Below, in pieces: positions 23,697 to 32,967 of a DNA stretch of 43,856 nt. Source of the DNA: Streptomyces harenosi (GTDB taxonomy: Bacteria; Actinomycetota; Actinomycetes; Streptomycetales; Streptomycetaceae); NCBI RefSeq assembly GCF_011008945.1, contig NZ_WYCT01000018.1, positions 1 through 43,856 on the forward strand, given 5' to 3'. The position numbers and the translations under genes were made by a program. Below the pieces are notes generated by a model, which was not told the DNA's origin, did not search any database, and saw only the letters and a list, made by a program, of their open reading frames with translations. The first letter of the stretch is position 1. The number at the start of each line of letters is the position of its first letter.

Positions 23697-24374
23697 ATGA
23701 GTTCCGGCGCACCTGCTCATAACGCTTCGGTGCACAACAACGGGCGCGGTGCCGCGGACCGGACGGCCGCAGGGCACCATGGACCGATGCGCGACGACGA
23801 TGCGGTTCCCGCGGAAGGGGCCATCGGCGCGCTCGTCCATCGCGCCGTCGACGGGGACGAGCAGGCCACGCACGATCTGCTCGCCCATGTCCACCCCCTC
23901 GCGCTGCGCTACTGCCGCACCCGTCTGTCGCGCCTTCCGGGCGACGCCCGGCACTTCGTCGAGGACCTCGCCCAGGAGGTCTGCGTCGCGGTGCTGCTCG
24001 CGCTGCCCCGGTACAAGGACACCGGGCGCCCCTTCGAGGCGTTCGTCTTCGCCATCGCCGCCCACAAGGTCGCCGACCTCCAGCGCGCGGCGATGCGGCA
24101 TCCCGGCTCGACGGCCGTCCCGTCCGACGAGATGCCCGAGCGGCCGGACGACTCCCTCGGCCCCGAGGAGCGGGCGCTGCTCAGCAGCGACGCCGAGTGG
24201 GCCAAGAAACTCCTGGCCAACCTGCCCGAGAGCCAGCGCGAGCTGCTGCTGCTGCGCATCGCCGTGGGGCTCACGGCCGAGGAGACGGGCCGGATGTTGG
24301 GAATGTCACCCGGGGCGGTCCGGGTGGCCCAGCACCGGGCGCTGAGCCGGCTGCGGGCCCTGGCCGAACAGTAG
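23697..24374 (+). CDS. sigD: ECF-type sigma factor SigD
   Basis: About 225 residues. Region 2 covers [40 protein letters not shown] and [15 protein letters not shown] (core binding and -10 recognition); region 4 is [44 protein letters not shown]. Position between the WhiB/bldM block and guaB matches sigD of mycobacteria, where it controls stationary-phase genes. No anti-sigma gene follows directly. I chose ATG 23697 for its GGGAGGG site 8 bases upstream; the longer reading from 23646 and an internal ATG at 23787 are alternatives. Confidence 0.88.
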   Translation: MSSGAPAHNASVHNNGRGAADRTAAGHHGPMRDDDAVPAEGAIGALVHRAVDGDEQATHDLLAHVHPLALRYCRTRLSRLPGDARHFVEDLAQEVCVAVLLALPRYKDTGRPFEAFVFAIAAHKVADLQRAAMRHPGSTAVPSDEMPERPDDSLGPEERALLSSDAEWAKKLLANLPESQRELLLLRIAVGLTAEETGRMLGMSPGAVRVAQHRALSRLRALAEQ

Positions 24375-24461
24375 GCGGGCCACGGGCCCGGACCCTCCCG
24401 GCCGGGGCGCGCCGCACCGATGTGGTGCGATCGTACGAAGCCGGTGCGCGGCCATGATCGT

Positions 24462-24487
24462 GGAATGAGACACCTTCACTTCCCGTT
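24462..24487 (+). promoter_or_regulatory. sigma-R-like promoter upstream of guaB
   Basis: GGAAT (24462-24466), 18 bases, GTT (24485-24487): exact fit to the sigma-R consensus GGAAT-N18/19-GTT of thiol-stress promoters. It overlaps a vegetative-looking TAGCAT at 24487-24492. Confidence 0.5.
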
Positions 24488-24489
24488 AG

Positions 24490-26040
<1,551 letters not shown>

Positions 26041-26077
26041 CCCGGGCGCGCGGGGCGCGCACGCGGTGACGGCCACA

Positions 26078-26105
26078 GGCGGCCCCGGCACGGTCCGGGG
26101 CCGCC
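26078..26105 (+). terminator. guaB terminator
   Basis: GGCGGCCCCGG pairs perfectly with CCGGGGCCGCC around a 6-base loop, followed by TT, 38 bases after the guaB stop. Confidence 0.75.
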
Positions 26106-26167
26106 TTCGCCGTGCCCGTCGGGGATACTGGAAGGCGCTGAAACGCATCAGGGAAAGGCCACACATC

Positions 26168-27292
26168 GTGACTGAGATCGAGATCGGGCGCGGCAAGCGC
26201 GGCCGCCGGGCGTACGCCTTCGACGACATCGCCGTCGTCCCCAGCCGCCGTACGCGGGACCCGAAGGAGGTCTCGATCGCCTGGCAGATCGACGCCTACC
26301 GCTTCGAGCTGCCGTTCCTGGCCGCCCCCATGGACTCGGTCGTCTCCCCGGCCACCGCGATCCGCATCGGTGAGCTCGGCGGCCTCGGCGTGCTCAACCT
26401 GGAAGGGCTGTGGACGCGGTACGAGGACCCGCAGCCGCTGCTGGACGAGATCGCGGAGCTGGACGCGCCGACCGCGACCCGCCGGCTGCAGGAGATCTAC
26501 GCCGCCCCGATCAAGGAGGAGCTGATCGGGCAGCGGATCAAGGAGGTGCGCGACTCGGGCGTGGTCACCGCCGCCGCGCTCTCCCCGCAGCGCACGGCCC
26601 AGTTCTCCAAGGCCGTCGTCGACGCGGGCGTGGACATCTTCGTCATCCGCGGCACGACGGTCTCGGCCGAGCACGTCTCGTCCTCGCACGAGCCGCTGAA
26701 CCTGAAGCAGTTCATCTACGAGCTGGACGTCCCGGTGATCGTCGGCGGCTGCGCCACCTACACCGCCGCCCTGCACCTGATGCGCACCGGTGCGGCCGGC
26801 GTGCTCGTCGGCTTCGGCGGCGGCGCCGCCCACACCACGCGCAACGTCCTGGGCATCCAGGTGCCCATGGCGACCGCGGTCGCCGACGTGGCCGCGGCCC
26901 GCCGGGACTACATGGACGAGTCCGGCGGCCGGTACGTGCACGTGATCGCGGACGGCGGCGTCGGCTGGTCCGGCGACCTGCCCAAGGCGATCGCCTGCGG
27001 CGCCGACGCGGTGATGATGGGCTCCCCGCTCGCGCGCGCGACCGACGCGCCGGGCAAGGGCCACCACTGGGGCATGGAGGCCGTCAACGAGGAGCTGCCG
27101 CGCGGCCAGAAGGTCGGCCTCGGCACGGTCGGCACGATCGAGGAGATCCTCACCGGCCCGTCCCACAGCCCCGACGGCTCCATGAACTTCTTCGGCGCCC
27201 TGCGCCGCGCCATGGCCACCACCGGCTACAGCGAGCTCAAGGAGTTCCAGCGGGTCGAGGTCACGGTCGCGGACTCGCAGCACCGGCGGTAG
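26168..27292 (+). CDS. guaB3: GuaB3-type IMP dehydrogenase family protein
   Basis: A 374-residue TIM-barrel relative of IMP dehydrogenase without CBS domains, the same length class as mycobacterial GuaB3. It has FDDIAVVPSRRTRDPKEVS, LAAPMDSVVSPATAIRIGEL, and IRGTTVSAEHVSS. At the active-site loop it reads GFGGGAAHTTRNVLG, so the position of the catalytic Cys in GuaB (SICTTR) is His222. Normal IMP oxidation through a thioimidate is therefore unlikely; the true reaction is unknown to me. GTG 26168 has GGGAAAGG just upstream; longer readings cross the guaB terminator. Confidence 0.9.
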   Translation: MTEIEIGRGKRGRRAYAFDDIAVVPSRRTRDPKEVSIAWQIDAYRFELPFLAAPMDSVVSPATAIRIGELGGLGVLNLEGLWTRYEDPQPLLDEIAELDAPTATRRLQEIYAAPIKEELIGQRIKEVRDSGVVTAAALSPQRTAQFSKAVVDAGVDIFVIRGTTVSAEHVSSSHEPLNLKQFIYELDVPVIVGGCATYTAALHLMRTGAAGVLVGFGGGAAHTTRNVLGIQVPMATAVADVAAARRDYMDESGGRYVHVIADGGVGWSGDLPKAIACGADAVMMGSPLARATDAPGKGHHWGMEAVNEELPRGQKVGLGTVGTIEEILTGPSHSPDGSMNFFGALRRAMATTGYSELKEFQRVEVTVADSQHRR

Positions 27293-27312
27293 CCGCCTCC
27301 CGCGGCAGTACG

Positions 27313-27351
27313 AAGGGCCGGTCGCCCCCCGGAGGGGAGCGGCCGGCCCTT
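27313..27351. terminator. bidirectional terminator between guaB3 and the nucleotide-sugar dehydrogenase
   Basis: AAGGGCCGGTCGC pairs with GCGGCCGGCCCTT (one G-T pair), with a second CCCC/GGGG stem in the loop, and TT on the plus strand. It sits between convergent genes. Confidence 0.78.
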
Positions 27352-27362
27352 TCGCGTGGCCG

Positions 27363-28571
27363 TCACAGCCGGTGCGCCGCCCCCGTGGGCGTGGCGCCCC
27401 GGGTGTCCAGCAGGAGCTGGGCCTTGACGGACAGGCCCTGGAGATCGTAGGTGCGGTGCTGCTGGAGCAGGATGGTCAGGTCCGCCTCGGCGGCGGCCTC
27501 GTAGAGGGAGTCGACGCGGGGGACGGGACGGTCCAGGACGGTCCAGGCCGGGATGTGCGGGTCGTGGTAGCTCACCGAGGCGCCCAGCTCCATCAGGCGC
27601 ACGGCGATCTCCTGGGCGGGGGCCGCCTGCTGGTCGGCGAGGTCCGCCTTGTAGGTGACACCGAGGAGCAGGACCCGGGCGCCGCGCGCGGACTTGCCGT
27701 GCTCGTTGAGGAGGGCGGCGGCGCGCTGGACGACGTACCGGGGCATCTGGTCGTTGACCTGCTGGGCCAGTTCGACCATGCGCAGGACGCGGCTGGCCCG
27801 GCCGGTCAGGTCCTGGGGGACGGAGTGGCCGCCGACGCCGGGGCCGGGGCGGAAGGCGTGGAAACCGAACGGCTTGGTCTCCGCGCAGCGGATGACGTCC
27901 CACAGGTCGACGCCCAGGTCGTGGCAGAGGACCGCCATCTCGTTCACGAGTGCGATGTTGACATGGCGGAAGTTGGTCTCCAGGAGCTGGACCGTCTCCG
28001 CCTCGCGGGGCCCGCGGGCGCGGACCACCTTGTCGGTGAGGCGGCCGTAGAAGGCGGCGGCCGACTCGGTGCAGGCGGGGGTGAGGCCGCCGATGACCTG
28101 GGGAGTGTTGGCGGGAGTGAAGTCGCGGTTGCCGGGATCGACCCGGCTCGGCGAGTAGGCGAGGTGGAAATCGCGTCCGGCGCGCAGCCCCGAGCCCTTC
28201 TCCAGGACCGGGCGGAGGAAGTCCTCCGTGGTGCCCGGCTGCACCGGTGACTCCAGGATCACGGTGGTGTGCGGCCGCAGGTGGCCGGCGAGGGTGCGGG
28301 CCGCCGCCCCGACCTGGGCGAGGTCCGGGCCGCCGTCCGGGCCCGGCGGCGTCGGCGCGCAGATGACCGCGGTGCGCACCCGGCCGAGCTCGGCCGGGGA
28401 CGCGGTCGTCCGGAAGCCCCCCGAGAGCATCCGGCGCAGTTCGGCGGGGGTGAGCGGGTCGGGCTCTGGACCGGTCCGGTAGCCCAGGGTGGGGATGCCG
28501 GCGGCGACGGCGGCCTGGGCCAGGGGCAGGCCGTACGGGCCGAGTCCGATGACGGCGAGATCTGCGGGCAT
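27363..28571 (-). CDS. nucleotide-sugar dehydrogenase family protein with Cys-to-Ser change
   Basis: A 402-residue member of the UDP-glucose/UDP-ManNAc dehydrogenase family (three domains: NAD-binding, central dimer helix, UDP-binding). Visible motifs are VIGLGPYGLPLAQAA, VICAPTPPGPDGGPDL, ILESPVQPGTTEDFL, AYSPSRVDPGN, ETNFRHVNIALVNEMA and GVTYKADLADQQAAPAQE. The catalytic loop reads FRPGPGVGGHSVPQD where active WecC-type enzymes have GGHCIPVD, so Ser250 replaces the catalytic Cys. The usual fourfold oxidation to an acid may be lost. Isolated, convergent with guaB3; no glycan genes beside it. Confidence 0.85.
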   Translation of the reverse strand: MPADLAVIGLGPYGLPLAQAAVAAGIPTLGYRTGPEPDPLTPAELRRMLSGGFRTTASPAELGRVRTAVICAPTPPGPDGGPDLAQVGAAARTLAGHLRPHTTVILESPVQPGTTEDFLRPVLEKGSGLRAGRDFHLAYSPSRVDPGNRDFTPANTPQVIGGLTPACTESAAAFYGRLTDKVVRARGPREAETVQLLETNFRHVNIALVNEMAVLCHDLGVDLWDVIRCAETKPFGFHAFRPGPGVGGHSVPQDLTGRASRVLRMVELAQQVNDQMPRYVVQRAAALLNEHGKSARGARVLLLGVTYKADLADQQAAPAQEIAVRLMELGASVSYHDPHIPAWTVLDRPVPRVDSLYEAAAEADLTILLQQHRTYDLQGLSVKAQLLLDTRGATPTGAAHRL

Positions 28572-28664
28572 GGCGTGGGCCGTCCTTCCCAGTAACCGAA
28601 GCGGGGCAGGTGCGCAAGCCCGGTGGACAGGATGGGCGAGCGCACTGTCAGACTAGGAGTAAAT

Positions 28665-28685
28665 ATGACCGATTTGCGGCATTGA
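28665..28685 (+). CDS. possible six-codon leader peptide upstream of glpD
   Basis: ATG-ACC-GAT-TTG-CGG-CAT-TGA (MTDLRH) with an ideal ribosome site AGGAG at 28655-28659, five bases before the ATG. It lies 160 bases before glpD in a relatively AT-rich patch. It may be a regulatory leader or chance. Confidence 0.3.
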   Translation: MTDLRH

Positions 28686-28846
28686 GTGGCCGAGTCTCGC
28701 CGGGTGTTTCCTCGAGCGCCGTCCACGGGCCGGGGCCGCGTGGTGGCTGAAGTCGGGCATCCCGGTCAGAATTCGGTCAGGGGGGTACCAGGAACCGGGC
28801 TACGCCCGACGGGTGCGGCCGACGCGACGGACAGCGGGAGGCAGCG

Positions 28847-30553
28847 GTGAGGACAGCGGCACTGGGGCCGGCGCAGCGCGCCGAGTCGCTCGCGGCGATG
28901 GCCGAGCGGGAACTGGACGTACTCGTCGTGGGCGCGGGGGTGGTCGGCGCCGGCACCGCCCTCGACGCCGCCACCCGGGGCCTGGCCACCGGCCTGGTCG
29001 AGGCGCGGGACTGGGCGTCGGGCACCTCCAGCCGGTCCAGCAAGCTCATCCACGGCGGCCTGCGCTATCTGGAAATGCTCGACTTCGCCCTCGTCCGGGA
29101 GGCGCTCAAGGAGCGCGGCCTGCTGCTGGAACGGCTCGCGCCGCACCTGGTCAAGCCGGTGCCGTTCCTGTACCCGCTGCGGCACAAGGGCTGGGAGCGG
29201 CTGTACGCCGGTTCGGGCGTGGCGCTCTACGACGCGATGTCGATGGCGCGCGGGCACGGCCGCGGCCTGCCCCTGCACCGGCACCTGACCCGGCGTCACG
29301 CCCTGCGGGTGGCGCCCTGCTTGAAGAAGGACGCGCTGGTCGGCGCGCTCCAGTACTACGACGCCCAGATGGACGACGCCCGGTTCGTGGCGACCCTGGT
29401 GCGCACGGCGGCGGCGTACGGCGCCCTGGCCGCCAACCGCGCCCGCGTCACCGGGTTCCTGCGCGAGGGCGAGCGGGTGGTCGGCGCCCGGGTGCAGGAC
29501 GTCGAGGCGGGCGGCGAGTACGAGATCCGGGCCAAGCAGGTCGTCAACGCCACCGGGGTGTGGACCGACGACACCCAGGCGATGGTGGGGGAGCGCGGGC
29601 AGTTCCACGTCCGCGCCTCCAAGGGCATCCACCTGGTCGTCCCCAAGGACCGCATCCACTCCACGACCGGGCTGATCCTGCGCACCGAGAAGTCGGTGCT
29701 CTTCGTCATCCCCTGGGGCCGGCACTGGATCGTCGGCACCACCGACACCGACTGGGACCTGGACAAGGCGCACCCGGCCGCCTCCAGCGCGGACATCGAC
29801 TATCTGCTCGAACACGTGAACGCGGTCCTCGCCGTGCCGCTCACCCGCGACGACGTCGAGGGCGTGTACGCGGGCCTGCGCCCGCTGCTGGCCGGCGAGT
29901 CGGACGCCACCAGCAAGCTGTCGCGCGAGCACACCGTGGCCCACCCCGTGCCGGGGCTGGTCGTCATCGCGGGCGGCAAGTACACGACGTACCGGGTGAT
30001 GGCCAAGGACGCCGTGGACGAGGCGGTGCACGGGCTGGACCTGCGGGTCGCCGACTGCGTCACCGAGGACGTCCCGCTGCTCGGCGCCGAGGGCTACCGG
30101 GCCATGTGGAACGCCCGCGCGCGCATCGCCGCCCGCGCCGGGCTGCACGTCGTGCGCGTGGAGCACCTGCTGAACCGCTACGGCTCGATGGCCGAGGAGG
30201 TGCTGGCCCTCATCGCCGCCGACCCCTCCCTGGGCGCACCGCTCCACTGCGCCGACGACTATCTGCGCGCCGAGATCGTCTACGCCGCCTCGCACGAGGG
30301 CGCCCGCCACCTGGACGACGTGCTGACCCGCCGCACCCGCATCTCCATCGAGACCTTCGACCGGGGCACCCGCAGTGCCCGCGAGGCCGCCGAGCTGATG
30401 GCGCCGGTGCTGGGCTGGGACGAGGGCCAGATCGAACGGGAGGTCGAGCACTACGAGAAGCGGGTGGAGGCCGAGCGGGAGTCGCAGCTCCAGCCGGACG
30501 ACCTGACGGCGGACGCGGCACGGCTCGGGGCGCCGGACATCGTGCCGCTGTAG
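28847..30553 (+). CDS. glpD: glycerol-3-phosphate dehydrogenase (FAD)
   Basis: A 568-residue membrane-associated flavoenzyme that oxidises glycerol-3-phosphate to DHAP and feeds electrons to quinone. FAD-binding VLVVGAGVVGAGTALDAATRG near residue 25; SSRSSKLIHGGLRYLE; the substrate and FAD region ASKGIHLVVPKDRI; IPWGRHWIVGTTDTDWD; VYAGLRPLLAG; and GKYTTYRVMAKDAVDEA. A C-terminal helical domain follows. GTG start with GGGAGG at 28836-28841. No glycerol kinase or facilitator gene is adjacent, so this is a stand-alone copy. Confidence 0.95.
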   Translation: MRTAALGPAQRAESLAAMAERELDVLVVGAGVVGAGTALDAATRGLATGLVEARDWASGTSSRSSKLIHGGLRYLEMLDFALVREALKERGLLLERLAPHLVKPVPFLYPLRHKGWERLYAGSGVALYDAMSMARGHGRGLPLHRHLTRRHALRVAPCLKKDALVGALQYYDAQMDDARFVATLVRTAAAYGALAANRARVTGFLREGERVVGARVQDVEAGGEYEIRAKQVVNATGVWTDDTQAMVGERGQFHVRASKGIHLVVPKDRIHSTTGLILRTEKSVLFVIPWGRHWIVGTTDTDWDLDKAHPAASSADIDYLLEHVNAVLAVPLTRDDVEGVYAGLRPLLAGESDATSKLSREHTVAHPVPGLVVIAGGKYTTYRVMAKDAVDEAVHGLDLRVADCVTEDVPLLGAEGYRAMWNARARIAARAGLHVVRVEHLLNRYGSMAEEVLALIAADPSLGAPLHCADDYLRAEIVYAASHEGARHLDDVLTRRTRISIETFDRGTRSAREAAELMAPVLGWDEGQIEREVEHYEKRVEAERESQLQPDDLTADAARLGAPDIVPL

Positions 30554-30813
30554 GCCGGGCGGGCGCGGGACCTGACGCCGGTTCAGCGCCGCCCCGTGCC
30601 AGGCGCCGCCGCGCACCGGGCGCGCCCCCGCCCGGCCCGGGCGCGGCGGGACCGCCGGGGCACCGCCGCCGCGCGACCCGGCGGAACCCGTCGCTCCACG
30701 GCGGGCGCGGCGACCGGGGCCTGGCACGCCGTCAGGGGAGACCCTGGGCGTCGAGCACTTGTCGGGTGAGAGACAATAAAGGCTCTGTCAGGGCGGGTTG
30801 CATGAGGGGACGC

Positions 30814-32814
30814 ATGTCGGAGGCGGAGCGGGCGGGGACACCCCGTCAGGACAAGAGCGCACGTCTCCTCGCCGGGCGGTACCGGCTGGGAGACGTGCTC
30901 GGCCGCGGCGGCATGGGCACGGTGTGGCGGGCCGAGGACGAGACCCTGGGGCGCACGGTCGCCGTCAAGGAGCTGCGGTTCCCGTCGAACATCGACGAGG
31001 AGGAGAAGCGCCGCCTGATCACGCGCACGCTGCGCGAGGCCAAGGCGATCGCGCGGATCCGCAACAACAGCGCCGTGACGGTCTTCGACGTGGTCCAGGA
31101 GGACGACCGGCCCTGGATCGTCATGGAACTGGTCGAGGGCAAGTCCCTGGCCGAGGTGATCCGCGAGGACGGCGTGCTGGAGCCCAGGCGCGCGGCGGAG
31201 GTCGGCCTCGCCGTCCTCGACGTGCTGCGCTCCGCGCACCGCGAGGGCATCCTGCACCGCGACGTGAAGCCGTCGAACGTGCTCATCGCCGAGGACGGCC
31301 GGGTCGTGCTCACCGACTTCGGCATCGCCCAGGTCGAGGGCGACCCGTCCATCACCTCCACCGGCATGCTCGTCGGCGCGCCCTCCTACATCTCCCCCGA
31401 GCGGGCGCGCGGGCACAAGCCGGGCCCGGCGGCCGACCTGTGGTCGCTCGGCGGCCTGCTGTACGCGGCGGTGGAGGGGGTGCCGCCGTACGACAAGGGG
31501 TCGGCGATCGCGACGCTCACCGCGGTGATGACCGAGCCGCTGGAGGAGCCGAAGAACGCCGGGCCGCTGCGCGACGTCATCTACGGTCTGCTCACCAAGG
31601 ACCCCGCCCAGCGCCTGGACGACGCCGGGGCCCGCGCCCTGCTGAACGCGGTCGTCCACGGGCCGGGCCCGCGCGGGGCCCAGCCGGAGCCGGCGGACGC
31701 CACGAAGGTGGTCCCGCTGCCGGTGCAGCCGGGGCGGGGCGCCGGCGGGACCGGTGCCGACACCGGGGGCAGGCGGGGCGAGGAGCCCGGGGAGCGGCTG
31801 CGCGGGGCGCTGCGCTCGGTGCGCAAGGCCGCCGTCGCGGCGGGGGCGTCCGGCGCGGCGGCCTCCGGGACCGCCGGGACGCGCGGGGCCGGTGCCGGTC
31901 CGGCCGGTACCGCCGCCACCCCGGCGGCGGCCGGTGCCCGGGGCGCCCGCACCGCGGCGCCTGCCGCCGGCGCGGCCGCCGGCGCAGGCGGCCGCGCCGG
32001 TTCGGGATGGCCGGTGATGTCCCCGCCGGACCTGCCGCCCCGGCCCGTGCCCAAGGCGTCGCTGACCGACGTGGTGCCGCGGCGGACGCTGGTGATCATC
32101 GCGGTCGTCGTGGTGCTCGCCGTCGTCGGTGCCGTCCTGGCCCTCACGCTCGGCGGCGACGACGAGGGCACGCAGGGCGCCGGGAGCGGCACGGGCGGCA
32201 CGGCCCTCGCGAGCGCCACCTCCAGCGGCGACACCGGCCAGGACGGCGGCGGCGCCCACACCGACGGCGCGGCCGGGGAGTCGGCGACCTCGACGTCGAA
32301 GCCGGGCGGCGCCGCCCCGGGCACCGGAGCGGCCACGGCCACCTCCGCCGGCCCGGACGAGGAGAAGGACTCCGCCGGCGACGGCGCCGCGGCCACCCAC
32401 CGGGGCAGGCAGGGCTACACGATCGGCCTGCCCGAGGGCTGGTCCTACCGCTCCAGCGACGCCGCCGGGGACCGGTTCACCGGCCCCCGCGGGCAGAAGC
32501 TGCTCATCGGCTGGACCTCCACGCCGAAGGACGACCCGGTGGCCGACTGGAAGAACCAGGAGCGCTCCATGGTGCGCTCCCAGTACCAGAGGATCCGCAT
32601 CGAGAAGGTCGACTACCGCGACTGGAACACCGCCGACTGGGAGTTCACCTACGTCCAGGGCGGGACCACGTACCGGTCGGTCGACCGGGGCTTCGTCGTC
32701 AACGACCACCAGGGCTACGGGCTGATGTACACGGCCAGGGCCGCCGACTGGGACAGCGACCTGCGCAAGGACACCTGGCGCACGCTGACGCGCACCTTCC
32801 GGCCCAAGGCGTGA
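30814..32814 (+). CDS. transmembrane Ser/Thr protein kinase 1
   Basis: A 666-residue PASTA-less one-pass kinase. Kinase domain about residues 20-285: Gly loop LGRGGMGTVW, Lys52, HRD Asp150 (LHRDVKPSN), DFG Asp168, APSYISPERARG. All catalytic residues are present. Then an Ala/Gly-rich juxtamembrane linker, a transmembrane segment at about 426-448 (LVIIAVVVVLAVVGAVLAL), a Ser/Thr/Gly-rich stalk and a C-terminal extracellular domain from about 530 (GYTIGLPEGWSYRS to RTFRPKA). Start ATG 30814 has GAGG 6 bases upstream; in-frame ATG 30802 is an alternative. First of four kinase-family genes. Confidence 0.93.
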   Translation: MSEAERAGTPRQDKSARLLAGRYRLGDVLGRGGMGTVWRAEDETLGRTVAVKELRFPSNIDEEEKRRLITRTLREAKAIARIRNNSAVTVFDVVQEDDRPWIVMELVEGKSLAEVIREDGVLEPRRAAEVGLAVLDVLRSAHREGILHRDVKPSNVLIAEDGRVVLTDFGIAQVEGDPSITSTGMLVGAPSYISPERARGHKPGPAADLWSLGGLLYAAVEGVPPYDKGSAIATLTAVMTEPLEEPKNAGPLRDVIYGLLTKDPAQRLDDAGARALLNAVVHGPGPRGAQPEPADATKVVPLPVQPGRGAGGTGADTGGRRGEEPGERLRGALRSVRKAAVAAGASGAAASGTAGTRGAGAGPAGTAATPAAAGARGARTAAPAAGAAAGAGGRAGSGWPVMSPPDLPPRPVPKASLTDVVPRRTLVIIAVVVVLAVVGAVLALTLGGDDEGTQGAGSGTGGTALASATSSGDTGQDGGGAHTDGAAGESATSTSKPGGAAPGTGAATATSAGPDEEKDSAGDGAAATHRGRQGYTIGLPEGWSYRSSDAAGDRFTGPRGQKLLIGWTSTPKDDPVADWKNQERSMVRSQYQRIRIEKVDYRDWNTADWEFTYVQGGTTYRSVDRGFVVNDHQGYGLMYTARAADWDSDLRKDTWRTLTRTFRPKA

Positions 32815-32860
32815 GCCGGGGACTTCCGGGTTCACCGATCTGATATCCGGCATCCCCTCT

Positions 32861-32887
32861 TTGCGGGTTGCCTGCGGCACGTATCGT
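32861..32887 (+). promoter_or_regulatory. promoter candidate for the pseudokinase gene
   Basis: TTGCGG (32861-32866) and TATCGT (32882-32887) with a short 15-base spacer, 80 bases before the GTG. Confidence 0.4.
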
Positions 32888-32967
32888 GAAGGACTGCGGA
32901 CCGTGCGCAGCGGGAACGGGACGCGGGGCGAACGGAATCGACCGACCGGGCTGCCGGGGGAGGCAAC

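Noticed and set aside
30766..30787. Promoter of kinase 1 at the CAATAA patch
   Set aside because: A -10-like hexamer is visible, but I could not find a -35 at proper spacing, so I did not list it.
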